A stretch of DNA of 64,000 nt from Halomonas sp. GT (GCF_002082565.1 NZ_CP020562.1:1922001-1986000); one strand, 5' to 3'. Shown: positions 50,092-60,207, numbered from the stretch's first letter. The notes: generated by a model from the letters alone, not told the origin. Made by a program: numbers and translations.

Positions 50092-50363
50092 TAGGTCGCA
50101 AAATGATCGGGAGCGCGGTGGCCATCCAGCACTTCAATAGTGACATGGGTTACCTGCGCTCCTTTCGGGCCCTGCCATAACCATTCAGTAAGCGAAGCTA
50201 CGGCAGTTGAATTACCGCATAGCACCACTTCTACCCGCCCATCAGCTAAATTTTTTGCGTAACCTGTTAGCCCTCGTTGAAGCGCTTGTTCGTGTGTTGA
50301 ACGCCGAAACCATACTCCCTGCACTTTCCCCGTTACATAGGCACGCACACAACAAGTCGACAT
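50088..50363 (-). CDS. acyP: acylphosphatase
   Basis: Hydrolyses acyl phosphates. The 91-residue protein has the catalytic Arg20 in the loop VQGVWFRRSTHEQA and Asn38 in GYAKNLADGRVEVV, as in the family. It lies downstream of yihY on the same strand, but with a 157-base gap containing a strong hairpin, so it may have its own promoter. Its 3' end overlaps the hydroxyacid dehydrogenase end by four bases. Confidence 0.93.
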   Translation of the reverse strand: MSTCCVRAYVTGKVQGVWFRRSTHEQALQRGLTGYAKNLADGRVEVVLCGNSTAVASLTEWLWQGPKGAQVTHVTIEVLDGHRAPDHFATY

Positions 50364-50414
50364 AAACTGTCCTCTCAGTGTTTGTAAAAATAGTACTTAC
50401 AAGATAGTGCTTAT

Positions 50415-50449
50415 AGGATTCAGCTTGTACATTTCTCAAGCTGAATCCT
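50415..50449. terminator. long perfect hairpin between yihY and acyP
   Basis: Arms AGGATTCAGCTTG and CAAGCTGAATCCT (13 bp, perfect) with a 9-base loop. No T-tract follows in either direction, so it could be a weak terminator of yihY, an mRNA-stability element, or a protein-binding site. Confidence 0.5.
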
Positions 50450-50520
50450 GTTGATACTCGCGCTTTTTAAACACGCTCTCTTCAGAATTATCTATCCATC
50501 TTTTTTTAACAACTTTCGTT

Positions 50521-51426
50521 TTATACCAATTCGCGCTTCACTAGCACTGCACTATTGCGTGGCACTAATGGCCGTCCACGACGGAGTAGCAAGGAGCGAG
50601 TAAAAGCAGCGCCAAATAGTAAAATTAGCGAACTGTAATATACCCATAACAAAATCATCACAACAGACCCCGCTGCGCCATAGGTCGACGCTGTGGCGGT
50701 ATAAGCCAAATAAACAGCAATAACGCTGCGCCCAATTGTAAACAGCACAGCGGTTACTACCGCGCCAATCAGCACATCTTGCCAACGGAGAACAACATCA
50801 GGCAATACTTTGAAAATAGTCGCGAATAATAACGCCACCATCGCCAGTGAAATTAATGATTCAAGCGATGTAGTTAATAAGCTGGCATAGGGTAATAAAT
50901 TGCCAGCTCCGTGGAGCATACCCCGTAAGATAACCCCCAACACTAACGATACCAGTAGGATGAAGCCAATAGACAAAACAACCGTTAAGGAAAGTAAACG
51001 ATTCTTTATAAAGATAAGGGCGCTATTGGAGGTGGGCTTTGCAGTGACGCCCCATATGGTATTGAGCGAAAATTGCATCTGAGCAAACACGGTCGTGGCC
51101 CCAACCAACAAGGCTACAAAACCAAGTATTGTTGGCAAGATACCTGACTCTTCGATACGTGATTGGGCAACGGCCTGCTCAATCGCAAGTGCAGCGTCAG
51201 CGCCTAACGTGTCCTGAAGCTGAGCAACAATTTGGCCTTGAGCAGCATCTTCACCCAGCACAACACCTATCACTGTTACCGCGATAATAACGGTAGGCGC
51301 CAAAGAGAATAGCGTGTAAAACGCTAACGATCCTGCATAGCTGAAGGCATTTCGCTCAAGCCATAACGCCGTTGCATCTTGAACCACATTCCACCAAAAA
51401 GTGATCGTTTTTTTCAGCATATTCAT
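50521..51426 (-). CDS. YihY/BrkB family inner-membrane protein
   Basis: A 301-residue protein with about six membrane helices and the family regions LAFYTLFSLAPTVIIAVTV, LVGATTVFAQMQFSLNTIW and AAGSVVMILLWVYYSSLILL. The family was once linked to tRNA processing (RNase BN) and virulence (BrkB), but the function is unsettled. It is divergent from the NMNAT-Nudix gene. Confidence 0.9.
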   Translation of the reverse strand: MNMLKKTITFWWNVVQDATALWLERNAFSYAGSLAFYTLFSLAPTVIIAVTVIGVVLGEDAAQGQIVAQLQDTLGADAALAIEQAVAQSRIEESGILPTILGFVALLVGATTVFAQMQFSLNTIWGVTAKPTSNSALIFIKNRLLSLTVVLSIGFILLVSLVLGVILRGMLHGAGNLLPYASLLTTSLESLISLAMVALLFATIFKVLPDVVLRWQDVLIGAVVTAVLFTIGRSVIAVYLAYTATASTYGAAGSVVMILLWVYYSSLILLFGAAFTRSLLLRRGRPLVPRNSAVLVKRELV

Positions 51427-51596
51427 TCCCTTAACAGAAGAGTGTCCCTATCAAGCACTAGCGCAAGATACATCTTACAATCATACCGAACTAAAACGTT
51501 GAGCGCAGGCGGAGACACATTGCGCACCTTAACTGCCCACTTCATAATGATCCCCCTTTTCTTTCCTACTTTCTCACCTACGACCAAGGAAGCGTT

Positions 51597-52691
51597 ATGA
51601 ATTCGGATGCTGTCAAATCTGATACGGCTTACGACTTTGATTGCTTGGTGTTTATTGGTCGTTTTCAGCCTCCCCACCTTGGCCACCTTGCCATTATCCG
51701 AGAGGCGTTAAAACAGGCCCGTCAAGTCATCGTATTAGTTGGCTCTGCTTGGCAGGCACGTTCTTTGCGCAACCCGTGGAAGTTTGATGAGCGACAAGCA
51801 ATGATTCGTTCTGGGTTTGATGAGCAAGACAATCAACGCCTGGAAATTACTCCTCTACTTGATGCGCTTTACAACGATGATGTGTGGGTACGTGATGTAC
51901 AGCGAAAAGTGCGTGATTTGACCTCCCCTGCAAACGCTCGCTTACCTCGTATCGGTTTGATTGGCGCAAGCAGGGGGCAATCAAGCTATTATTTGTCGCT
52001 ATTCCCTCAATGGGAATCCGTCAGTGTTCCGCTTGTTGAGGGAATTTCAGCGAGTCAAATACGTGAACGGCTGTTTCGCTCCCCAGGCTCTACCGATGAC
52101 TATTTGAGCACAGGCGCTTACCACGATTTACCACCTGAAGTCGTCAAAAGCGTTGATAAGTTTTGCAAAGGTATTGCTTATCATTGCCTGCTTGAAGAGC
52201 AGCAACTACTCGATCAATATAAGCAGGCTTGGGCACAAGCCCCCTACCCGCCAATTTTTGTGACCGTTAATGCGGTTGTTGTCCAATCGGGCCATATTTT
52301 GTTAGTGAAGCGCACGGCTGCGCCAGGTAAAGGACTTTTTGCATTACCCGGAGGTTTCATTAACCCCCATGAGCGTCTATTGGATGCTTGTTTAAGGGAG
52401 CTTCGTGAGCGTTTAAGACTTAAAGTACCCGAGCCCGTTTTAAAGGGTTCGTTACGCGGACAACGTTTGTTTGATGAACCTCATCGCAGTTGGCGTGGAC
52501 GAACGCTAGCCGAAGCTTTTTATTTTGCTCTCAGGCCTGATCAGCAGTTGCCCCGCTTGAAGCCAGTCAAAGGCGGTGACCATGCCCGCTGGGTCGCGCT
52601 TGCTGACCTAGAGCCTGAAAGTTTATTTGAAGATCACTTTTTTATTATTCAAAACTTCCTTGGATTACCGGCAGATTTAGGCACATTTTAA
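51597..52691 (+). CDS. bifunctional NMN adenylyltransferase / Nudix hydrolase
   Basis: N-terminal nucleotidyltransferase (about 13-190) with GRFQPPHLGH (His27, His30) and the ISASQIRERL motif, as in NadM-type NMN adenylyltransferases that make NAD. The C-terminal Nudix domain (about 230-350) has the box GFINPHE-x7-RELRERLRL. In this box the last metal-binding glutamate is Arg272 and the expected glycine is Arg274, so hydrolase activity (ADP-ribose in known homologues) may be lost. Length 364 is close to the family. AAGGAAGCGTT precedes the ATG. Confidence 0.92.
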   Translation: MNSDAVKSDTAYDFDCLVFIGRFQPPHLGHLAIIREALKQARQVIVLVGSAWQARSLRNPWKFDERQAMIRSGFDEQDNQRLEITPLLDALYNDDVWVRDVQRKVRDLTSPANARLPRIGLIGASRGQSSYYLSLFPQWESVSVPLVEGISASQIRERLFRSPGSTDDYLSTGAYHDLPPEVVKSVDKFCKGIAYHCLLEEQQLLDQYKQAWAQAPYPPIFVTVNAVVVQSGHILLVKRTAAPGKGLFALPGGFINPHERLLDACLRELRERLRLKVPEPVLKGSLRGQRLFDEPHRSWRGRTLAEAFYFALRPDQQLPRLKPVKGGDHARWVALADLEPESLFEDHFFIIQNFLGLPADLGTF

Positions 52692-52719
52692 AATCTAGGT
52701 TATTTTCTAACTTTCCTGC

Positions 52720-52748
52720 ATTTTCTGCAGGCTATGCCTGCAGAAAAT
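52720..52748. terminator. hairpin terminator overlapping the hypT-like 3' end
   Basis: Perfect 13-bp arms ATTTTCTGCAGGC / GCCTGCAGAAAAT with a TAT loop, between converging genes. The right arm includes the last codons of the LysR gene (LQA-stop). A T run is present inside each arm, as is common in bidirectional terminators. Confidence 0.8.
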
Positions 52749-53649
52749 CGCGAGGCAACTTCATCATTTGACGCCAAAGACGCTCTACACCGGGCTTATG
52801 GACTAACGAGCATCGGTAAAGTCTAATTTCTAGAGGAATATCCCAGTTTTCGTCGCCAGCCCTGACTAATTTGCCGGTTTTGAGCTCTTCACGAATACAA
52901 AAATCAGGAATCCAAGCAACGCCGACCCCTTGAAGTACCATGCCTTTTAATCCTTCTGCCATGGCCGTTTCATAAACCGTGCGCAGTTTCAGTCGTAATG
53001 GATCGTTTTTGAGCAGCATGCGTACGCTTCGCCCCAGAAATGCACCCTGCGTATAAGCTAAATAGGGAATTGAGCTGTCATTTTGAATCGAGAAAAGCGG
53101 TTTGCCGTCTTCATCAGGCAGTGAAACTGGCAACATTTTCACTTGGCCAATAGAGAAAGAGGGAAAAACTTCTGCGTCCAGCTGCATAGTGGCAAAGGGG
53201 TCATAATATGCCAACATCAGATCACAGTTACCTTCGCGCAAAACATGGATAGCCTCTCCAACGTTCATAGCGACCAATCGAGTAGGCAGTTCACCCAAGC
53301 CTTTTTGCAATCGAGAAATCCAGGGCGGGTAAAAGCTTAAAGCGAGTGAATGAGCCGCGACAATATCAAGCGCTTCATTCGCAATAGAAACTCCTCGGAG
53401 ATGGCTTAATGACTCGTTCAATTGCTCCACTAGGTTGCGTGCGGTGATCAAAAACAACTGGCCCTCTGAGGTGAGGCCAATCGGTGTTGTGGAACGATCT
53501 ACTAAGATGACCCCTACCGCTTGTTCAAGTGCACGAATACGGCGGCTGAAGGCAGGCTGAGTAACATGGCGCTGCCTGGCAGATGCCGAAAAACTTCGTG
53601 TATTCGCTAACGCAACGAAATCCTCGAGCCATTTTGTTTCTAAATTCAC
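52732..53649 (-). CDS. HypT-like LysR family regulator
   Basis: A 305-residue LysR protein. The N-terminal winged helix (KWLEDFVALANTRSFSASAR, then VTQPAFSRRIRALEQAVG) is very like that of E. coli HypT (YjiE), which responds to hypochlorite. The C-terminal effector domain follows from about 90. It is not divergent from an obvious target; the upstream neighbour is cls on the same strand. Its signal is inferred from similarity only. Confidence 0.85.
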   Translation of the reverse strand: MNLETKWLEDFVALANTRSFSASARQRHVTQPAFSRRIRALEQAVGVILVDRSTTPIGLTSEGQLFLITARNLVEQLNESLSHLRGVSIANEALDIVAAHSLALSFYPPWISRLQKGLGELPTRLVAMNVGEAIHVLREGNCDLMLAYYDPFATMQLDAEVFPSFSIGQVKMLPVSLPDEDGKPLFSIQNDSSIPYLAYTQGAFLGRSVRMLLKNDPLRLKLRTVYETAMAEGLKGMVLQGVGVAWIPDFCIREELKTGKLVRAGDENWDIPLEIRLYRCSLVHKPGVERLWRQMMKLPRDFLQA

Positions 53650-53701
53650 CCAAAACTCCTTGTGCCTAATCGTTGTTAGCGGCGTGCAGGGTTATTATTG
53701 A

Positions 53702-55120
53702 TTACTGAATAGGTGCGGTTAAATATGCCGCACGGGAAATCACTTTCTTCCACATTGGGCGCTGGCTAATTTCATCAATTGTAACGCGTCTACACTGAGC
53801 AAAGTCTTGCTCCAGCATGGCATGTACTTGATTAGCAAACGCTGTGCTAGGTATGAAAGCTGTTATTTCAAAGTTAAGCCTAAAAGACCGATTATCCAGG
53901 TTTATTGTGCCGACGGTTGCAGCATTGCTGTCAATAAGCATGACCTTTTGGTGTAAAAACCCAGGAAGATAACGGTATATTTTCACGCCTGCCCTCAACA
54001 TATCAGGCAGAAATGAAAATGCAGATAGAAAAACCAGTAGATGATCAGGGCGCTCAGGAATCATGACTCGCACATCTACTCCCCGCATGGCAGCCAGTCT
54101 GAGTGCATCCTGTACTCCTTGATCTGGTACGAAGTATGGGCTAGTTACCCAGAATCTTTCATTAGCACTATGAATTAACTGCTGGATTAAAAGGCTAGCT
54201 GTGTCCTGTTTATCGGCCGGGCCGGATGGCACAATAACGACATGGTGATCATCTTGCGGATGGCTTTCCGCATGCCAATTTAGGGTAATGACCTCCCCCG
54301 TTGCCCAATGCCAATCTTCCCAAAAAGCCTCCTGTAGACCTAAAACACACGGTCCACTAAGCGCTAAATGGGTATCACGCCAGGGGCCATGACGTGGATT
54401 TTGCCCAAGGTATTCTACACCAACATTAAAACCACCTACCCAGCCCTGCTTACCATCCACGACTGCTATTTTGCGATGATTGCGAAAATTAAGCTGAAAG
54501 CGATGTTTGAAACCACGAGAAGAACGAAATGCTTTTACTTCTATGCCTTCTTTCATCATCTCATTTAAAAAGCCGTCGTTGAGTTTTCGACTACCCACTT
54601 CATCGTATAGAAAATATATACGCACACCTCGTTGTGCAGCTTTAATCAAATGATGCTGCAAACGTTTGCCTAAAGCATCGTTACGCACAATGAAAAACTG
54701 CAGCAGCAGATAATCTTTTGCCTGATCAATACCTTCAAAAAGGCTTGTGAAGGTAGCTTCACCATCAATCAACAAGTCGGCACTATTGCCTTTTGTCAAC
54801 GGCATCATTGCCAACTGCTCAACTGCCTGAATATCGGTGCTTGTCGGCGATGAAAGATGCGGCTTAATGTTGTGTCGATAGCGTACCAGTACTCGGCGTA
54901 GTACGTTATCTCGTGCCCCTCTTGCTGTTACATAGCCATAAAAACGTGGGCGACCGAAAAACCAATACGCAGGCAGCGCCACATAAGGAAACGTTAATAG
55001 TGAAATAATCCAGGCGACAGCCCCCTGAGACGTTCTGCTCGACATAAGCGCCATGACCGCTGACACAATACCTAATAGATGTATCAACATAATGCCGGTC
55101 CCTAGCAACCATGAGGTCAT
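53702..55120 (-). CDS. cls: cardiolipin synthase
   Basis: Phospholipase D superfamily enzyme of the inner membrane that condenses phosphatidylglycerol to cardiolipin. Two N-terminal helices (about 5-25 and 35-55) are followed by two HKD motifs: His215/Lys217/Asp222 (NHRKIAVVDG) and His390/Lys392/Asp397 (LHQKVMLIDS). Length 472 fits ClsA. Cardiolipin rises in halophiles under salt stress, which fits the setting (general knowledge). Confidence 0.93.
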   Translation of the reverse strand: MTSWLLGTGIMLIHLLGIVSAVMALMSSRTSQGAVAWIISLLTFPYVALPAYWFFGRPRFYGYVTARGARDNVLRRVLVRYRHNIKPHLSSPTSTDIQAVEQLAMMPLTKGNSADLLIDGEATFTSLFEGIDQAKDYLLLQFFIVRNDALGKRLQHHLIKAAQRGVRIYFLYDEVGSRKLNDGFLNEMMKEGIEVKAFRSSRGFKHRFQLNFRNHRKIAVVDGKQGWVGGFNVGVEYLGQNPRHGPWRDTHLALSGPCVLGLQEAFWEDWHWATGEVITLNWHAESHPQDDHHVVIVPSGPADKQDTASLLIQQLIHSANERFWVTSPYFVPDQGVQDALRLAAMRGVDVRVMIPERPDHLLVFLSAFSFLPDMLRAGVKIYRYLPGFLHQKVMLIDSNAATVGTINLDNRSFRLNFEITAFIPSTAFANQVHAMLEQDFAQCRRVTIDEISQRPMWKKVISRAAYLTAPIQ

Positions 55121-55177
55121 TGCCTATTCCTCGCTATGAAGTGAGCTGTTTATCAGATTATTTCACTGCTAATGCAC

Positions 55178-55202
55178 AAAAGCCCCGCGTGAGACGGGGC
55201 TT
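55178..55202 (-). terminator. terminator of class I fumarase gene
   Basis: Stem AAGCCCCG / CGGGGCTT (55180-55187, 55195-55202) with a 7-base loop; on the minus strand it ends in TTTTGTG. It lies 37 bases after the fumarase stop. Confidence 0.85.
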
Positions 55203-55238
55203 ATTTGTCACTGATTGCGGTTGTACGCCATCAGTATG

Positions 55239-56750
55239 CTACGCCTTTTGAGCGATGATCTCCTTCCATTTGGCAGGACCTGTCTGGTGGACGGAGGTTC
55301 CTTGACTGTCGACAGCGACAGTGACCGGCATATCTTCCACTTCAAATTCGTAGATCGCTTCCATTCCTAGATCTTCAAAACCAACGACACGTGACTTCTT
55401 AATTGCCTGGGCAACAAGGTAGGCAGAGCCACCAACTGCCATCAAATAAACTGCTTGGTTATCTCGAATAGCATCAATAGCGGTCTGTCCACGCTCCGCT
55501 TTACCAACCATGCCAAGCAAGCCTGTCTCTTCAAGCATTGTGCGGGTAAATTTATCCATTCGAGTGGCAGTGGTCGGCCCAGCGGGGCCAACAACTTCGT
55601 CACCTACAGGATCAACAGGACCCACGTAGTAAATAAAGCGGCCTCTCATATCAACCGGTAACGGCTCGCCTTTGGCGATCATATCCACCATACGTTTATG
55701 CGCTGCGTCACGGCCTGTTAATAGCTTACCATTAAGCAATAGCGTATCGCCCGGCTGCCACGTTTTTACTTCTTCAGGAGTAACCGTATCAAGATTAACG
55801 CGTTTAACGTTGTCACCAGCTTCCCGAGTAATTTCTGGCCAATCTTCAAGTGTAGGAGCAGGTAGTGCCACTGGACCACTGCCATCGAGCGTGAAATGGG
55901 CATGACGCGTGGCTGCGCAGTTGGGAATAATTGCCACAGGCTTATTGGCCGCATGAGTTGGGTAGTCTTTAACCTTGATATCCAGCACGGTGGTTAAGCC
56001 GCCTAACCCTTGAGCACCAATACCGCTCTTATTCACTTTATCGAACAGTTCCAGGCGCAGCTCTTCGGCGCGATTGCTGGGCCCGCGTGCCTGCAGCTCT
56101 TGAATATCAATAGGGTCGAGTAGCGCTTCTTTGGCAATCATCATCGCTTTTTCAGCGGTACCGCCGATACCAATACCCAGCATACCCGGAGGACACCAAC
56201 CTGCGCCCATTTTAGGTAACTGCTCCATCACCCAGTCCACAACACTATCGGATGGGTTTAGCATCGCAAACTTAGATTTGGCTTCGCTACCACCGCCCTT
56301 TGCGGCTACATGGATATCAACCTTATCGCCAGGCACAATCGAATGGTGAATAATCGCGGGTGTATTGTCTTTAGTATTGGCTCGCTTACCGTCGGGATCA
56401 GCGAGAACAGAAGCACGCAGCACGTTATCAGGCAACTGATACGCGCGGCGCACGCCTTCATTAATCATGTCATCAAGACTTAGCTCGGCGTCCCAGGTAA
56501 CGTTCATACCAACGTGAACGAACACCGTCACAATGCCCGTATCTTGGCAAATTGGGCGATGTCCAGTAGCACACATTCTTGAGTTAATTAAGATTTGTGC
56601 AATCGCATCTTTCGCAGCGGGATTCTCTTCACGCTCGTAAGCGGCTGACATTGCATCAATGAAATCTTTAGGGTGGTAGTAAGAGATGTACTGCAGAGCA
56701 TCGGCAACGCTCTGAATGACGTCGTCCTGGCGAATCACGGTCATGGACAA
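55239..56750 (-). CDS. fumA: class I (4Fe-4S) fumarate hydratase
   Basis: TCA-cycle enzyme interconverting fumarate and malate. The three cluster cysteines are Cys68 (RPICQDTG), Cys186 (GWCPPGMLG) and Cys278 (PNCAATRHAHF), spaced as in E. coli FumA (105, 224, 318). Both N- and C-terminal domains are present in 503 residues, about 45 fewer than E. coli FumA, mainly at the N-terminus. A related tartrate dehydratase activity cannot be ruled out. Confidence 0.92.
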   Translation of the reverse strand: MSMTVIRQDDVIQSVADALQYISYYHPKDFIDAMSAAYEREENPAAKDAIAQILINSRMCATGHRPICQDTGIVTVFVHVGMNVTWDAELSLDDMINEGVRRAYQLPDNVLRASVLADPDGKRANTKDNTPAIIHHSIVPGDKVDIHVAAKGGGSEAKSKFAMLNPSDSVVDWVMEQLPKMGAGWCPPGMLGIGIGGTAEKAMMIAKEALLDPIDIQELQARGPSNRAEELRLELFDKVNKSGIGAQGLGGLTTVLDIKVKDYPTHAANKPVAIIPNCAATRHAHFTLDGSGPVALPAPTLEDWPEITREAGDNVKRVNLDTVTPEEVKTWQPGDTLLLNGKLLTGRDAAHKRMVDMIAKGEPLPVDMRGRFIYYVGPVDPVGDEVVGPAGPTTATRMDKFTRTMLEETGLLGMVGKAERGQTAIDAIRDNQAVYLMAVGGSAYLVAQAIKKSRVVGFEDLGMEAIYEFEVEDMPVTVAVDSQGTSVHQTGPAKWKEIIAQKA

Positions 56751-56919
56751 ACAGCTCCTCGGTTATCGTCTTGGCTGCGGCCTTTATATCGGCCGTCTAG
56801 ATGTAGGGTAAGTATACCGTATTGCCCTTTATGCGGCAGCCACAACCACGGTTAACCTACCTCTGGTTACTAGGGCATTAGTCTGATGTTGATTCTGATA
56901 GATAGGATAACGGTATAAG

Positions 56920-57747
56920 TTATTGGGCTAAAGATTGGCATGTCGGACATAAATATAAACGGCGAGAACCGACCATAATGCGTTCGATAACCGAACCACA
57001 GCGGTGGCAGGAAAGGCCAGCGCGTTCAAATACGCTAAAACGCCATTGTCGGCGTGGCTCACCAGCGGCAATAGCCTGTTTAATCCATGCCTTGCGATTA
57101 GTAACTCCCGCTTCTAAATACGCCTGATGGGTCGTTTCCACGATCATAGTGGCGAGCAGGTCTAACTGATTTTCCGTTAAGTCAACGGGGCGCTTCTTAG
57201 GGTGCACGTTAGATAAAAAAAGAATTTCTGACCGCAAGTAATTTCCTAACCCTGCGACAAGCCCTTGATCAAGCAACAACGCACCAAGGCTTCTGCGCAT
57301 GAACACGGGATCAGTCAGACGTTGTTTCACATCATTAGGAGATATATTTTGACTTAATAAATCAGGCCCAAGGCGCGACAAGAAAGGATGGTGGTTTAGC
57401 TCGCTCTCATGCCACAGCGAAATATCAGATGCACTGTAAAGACTGGCCACCCTGCCCTCAGCAACCAGCCGAACACGTAACGATCTTTTCGTGCTTGGCA
57501 GCTTATTTTCGCTATGCAGCTTCCATACGCCATAAAGCTGATTGTGAGAATACAGCACACGATGGTCTGCAAAACGGATGAGCATGGCTTTGCCCCACGT
57601 GTCGACTGCCTGAACCCGCTGACCAATTAATGAAGCCGTTTGTACGGCGAGTTCAGGAAATGCAAACCACGCATCGTCAAGATGTTTGCCACCTATCTGC
57701 TTCTCAATTCTATCTGCTGCACGGCGGATTTCAGGGCCTTCAGGCAT
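56920..57747 (-). CDS. nei: endonuclease VIII (DNA glycosylase)
   Basis: Bifunctional glycosylase/AP lyase that removes oxidised pyrimidines. The N-terminus MPEGPEIRRAADRIEKQIGG gives the catalytic Pro2-Glu3 after Met removal. WGKAMLIRF carries the conserved lysine, and the C-terminal zinc finger has Cys247, Cys250, Cys267 and Cys270 with the nearby arginine pair. Length 275. It begins 3 bases after the uvrB stop, so the two repair genes are cotranscribed. Confidence 0.95.
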   Translation of the reverse strand: MPEGPEIRRAADRIEKQIGGKHLDDAWFAFPELAVQTASLIGQRVQAVDTWGKAMLIRFADHRVLYSHNQLYGVWKLHSENKLPSTKRSLRVRLVAEGRVASLYSASDISLWHESELNHHPFLSRLGPDLLSQNISPNDVKQRLTDPVFMRRSLGALLLDQGLVAGLGNYLRSEILFLSNVHPKKRPVDLTENQLDLLATMIVETTHQAYLEAGVTNRKAWIKQAIAAGEPRRQWRFSVFERAGLSCHRCGSVIERIMVGSRRLYLCPTCQSLAQ

Positions 57748-57750
57748 CGT

Positions 57751-59775
57751 TTACCCCAGCGCCAGCTGTTTTTCTTGCATTTTATGAAGCTGATCACGAA
57801 GCCTCGCCGCTTCTTCAAATTCCAGGTTTTGCGCAGCTTCAAACATGGCGTCTTCTAGCTTACTAATGGCCTCCAACAGATCTTGTTTGCTCATCGTGGC
57901 CACATCATATTCAGCAGCACTCTCCGCGACTTTCCGCTCGTTACCACGGCGACGGCTACTCTTCTTGCCTGGTGCCTGGGCGGCCTCAAGAATATCTGCT
58001 ACAGAGCGCGTCACGGTAGTTGGCGTGATACCGTGCTCTTCGTTATGGGCGGTTTGCTTGGCGCGGCGACGTTCGGTTTCATCAATTGCTTTTCGCATTG
58101 AATCGGTGATTTTGTCACCGTATAGAATAGCTTTACCATGGGCATTACGGGCTGCACGACCAATAGTTTGAATCAGTGAGCGCTCAGCGCGTAAAAAACC
58201 TTCTTTATCCGCATCCAAGATGGCAACAAGCGACACTTCAGGAATATCTAAGCCTTCTCTAAGTAAGTTGATCCCCACTAAAACATCGAACTTACCAAGA
58301 CGCAGGTCGCGGATAATTTCTACGCGCTCAACGGTATCAATATCCGAATGTAAATAACGCACGCGGATACCGTGCTCATCAAAGTATTCGGTCAAATCTT
58401 CTGCCATGCGTTTGGTTAGCGTCGTCACCAGAACACGCTCACCTACGGCGGTGCGTAAGCCAATTTCAGAGAGCAGGTCATCAACCTGAGTACTGGCGGG
58501 GCGAACTTCTATCTCCGGGTCTAATAATCCCGTTGGGCGCACCACCTGTTCGACAATTTGACTGGCATGCTCTGCTTCATACTTACCTGGCGTTGCCGAT
58601 ACAAAGATGGTTTGTGGCGAAATAGATTCCCACTCTTCAAATTTCATTGGGCGGTTATCTAGCGCTGAGGGTAGCCGAAAGCCATATTCAACCAGGGTCT
58701 CTTTTCTAGAACGGTCGCCCTTATACATACCGCCAACCTGGGGAACACTCACATGAGACTCATCAATAAACAGCAACGCGTCATCCGGCAGATAGTCAAA
58801 GAACGTTGGGGGTGGCTCGCCAGGCGCGCGTCCTGAAAGATAGCGTGAGTAGTTCTCAATGCCATTGCAGTAGCCAAGCTCTAGCATCATTTCAATATCG
58901 TAAAGGGTTCGTTGCTCTAAGCGCTGCGCTTCAACTAAACGCTCATGCTTACGCATCCACTCAAGGCGCTCCTTGAGCTCCTCCTTGATCGCATCAATAG
59001 CGCCTAAAATAGTTTCTCGTGGAGTGACATAGTGAGATTTAGGATAAATGGTCATGCGAGGCACATGGGTACGCACCTCGCCAGTTAATGGATCAAATAG
59101 GCGAATAGAATCAACCTCGTTGTCAAACAACTCGACCCTCACCGCTTCCTCGTCAGAGTCCGCAGGAAAAATATCAATGACATCACCACGTACCCGATAA
59201 GTACCTCGACGAAAATCCATATCGTTGCGGGTATATTGCAGCTCGGCTAAGCGGCGTAAAAATGCACGCTGGTCAATTAGCTCACCACGGGTAAAGTGCA
59301 GCCGCATCTTGAGATACTGATCCGGATCACCGAGACCATAAATTGCCGATACCGAGACAACGATGAGCGCATCACGGCGTTCCAGCAGCGCTTTCGTAGC
59401 AGATAAGCGCATTTGCTCGATATGGTCATTTATCGAGGCATCTTTCTCAATAAAGGTATCTGAGGAAGGGACATAGGCTTCTGGCTGATAATAATCGTAG
59501 TAAGAGACGAAATACTCGACAGCGTTATCCGGAAAAAACGATTTGAACTCACCATATAGCTGGGCAGCTAGCGTCTTATTGGGCGCCATTACAATTGTTG
59601 GTCGCTGCTGCTGCTGCACAACATTTGCCATTGTGAACGTTTTACCCGAGCCAGTTACCCCTAATAAGGTCTGATGGGCAAGCCCCGACTCAAGCCCACT
59701 AATCAGACTGCGTATCGCGGCGGGCTGATCACCAGCAGGCTTAAATTTGGACTGCAGCCGGAATTCCTTGCTCAT
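57751..59775 (-). CDS. uvrB: UvrABC excision repair protein UvrB
   Basis: DNA damage-recognition helicase of nucleotide excision repair. Walker [12 protein letters not shown] (about 39-49), beta-hairpin region [26 protein letters not shown] helicase motif [18 protein letters not shown] motif VI, and a C-terminal UVR domain (about 630-670). The second ATG of an ATGATG pair (59775) is spaced correctly from AAGGAG; the first is 3 bases upstream. No LexA box is visible upstream, unlike E. coli. Confidence 0.97.
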   Translation of the reverse strand: MSKEFRLQSKFKPAGDQPAAIRSLISGLESGLAHQTLLGVTGSGKTFTMANVVQQQQRPTIVMAPNKTLAAQLYGEFKSFFPDNAVEYFVSYYDYYQPEAYVPSSDTFIEKDASINDHIEQMRLSATKALLERRDALIVVSVSAIYGLGDPDQYLKMRLHFTRGELIDQRAFLRRLAELQYTRNDMDFRRGTYRVRGDVIDIFPADSDEEAVRVELFDNEVDSIRLFDPLTGEVRTHVPRMTIYPKSHYVTPRETILGAIDAIKEELKERLEWMRKHERLVEAQRLEQRTLYDIEMMLELGYCNGIENYSRYLSGRAPGEPPPTFFDYLPDDALLFIDESHVSVPQVGGMYKGDRSRKETLVEYGFRLPSALDNRPMKFEEWESISPQTIFVSATPGKYEAEHASQIVEQVVRPTGLLDPEIEVRPASTQVDDLLSEIGLRTAVGERVLVTTLTKRMAEDLTEYFDEHGIRVRYLHSDIDTVERVEIIRDLRLGKFDVLVGINLLREGLDIPEVSLVAILDADKEGFLRAERSLIQTIGRAARNAHGKAILYGDKITDSMRKAIDETERRRAKQTAHNEEHGITPTTVTRSVADILEAAQAPGKKSSRRRGNERKVAESAAEYDVATMSKQDLLEAISKLEDAMFEAAQNLEFEEAARLRDQLHKMQEKQLALG

Positions 59776-59799
59776 CATTACTCCTTAAAAGGAAGTGTA

Positions 59800-60207
59800 C
59801 TACTCAATAAACGTAGAAATTTCTACCGTCGCCTGGGTCATCAAGCGCTGTATCGGGCAACGGTGGCTAATGTCTTCTAGCTTTGCCCGCTGTTCAGGAT
59901 CATCAATGCCGTGGAAAGTCATCGTCACAGCTAACTTATAGACACCTTTTCGTTCCTCACTATCATCGCGCTGGACCTTAACGGTGATGCCTTCCAGCGG
60001 CCACTCTTTGCGCCTGGCATACATTTGCACGGTAATCGCTTTGCAGGTACCTAGGGCAACATCAAAGTAATCATGCGGGTCTGGTGCACTACCGTCTCCT
60101 CCGACTACCGGCGGTACGTCCCCATAGAGGTCTTCCAAACCATCGACTTCAATACGCTGACGAAAGGTATGGTTACGCTCACTAATAATCGTGATTGGCT
60201 TATGCAT
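59800..60207 (-). CDS. OsmC family peroxidase-like protein
   Basis: OsmC/Ohr fold protein of 135 residues. The two redox cysteines Cys55 (VALGTCKAITVQMYAR) and Cys117 (ISHRCPIQRLM) are present, so thiol-dependent peroxide reduction is plausible. Its ATG shares one base with the end of the upstream HMA-like gene. It follows the YhfA/OsmC-like branch rather than OsmC or Ohr strictly, so no symbol is given. Confidence 0.88.
   Translation of the reverse strand: MHKPITIISERNHTFRQRIEVDGLEDLYGDVPPVVGGDGSAPDPHDYFDVALGTCKAITVQMYARRKEWPLEGITVKVQRDDSEERKGVYKLAVTMTFHGIDDPEQRAKLEDISHRCPIQRLMTQATVEISTFIE

Noticed and set aside
59776..59830. LexA box upstream of uvrB
   Set aside because: No CTGT-N8-ACAG-like sequence is seen in the short gap after the OsmC-like gene.
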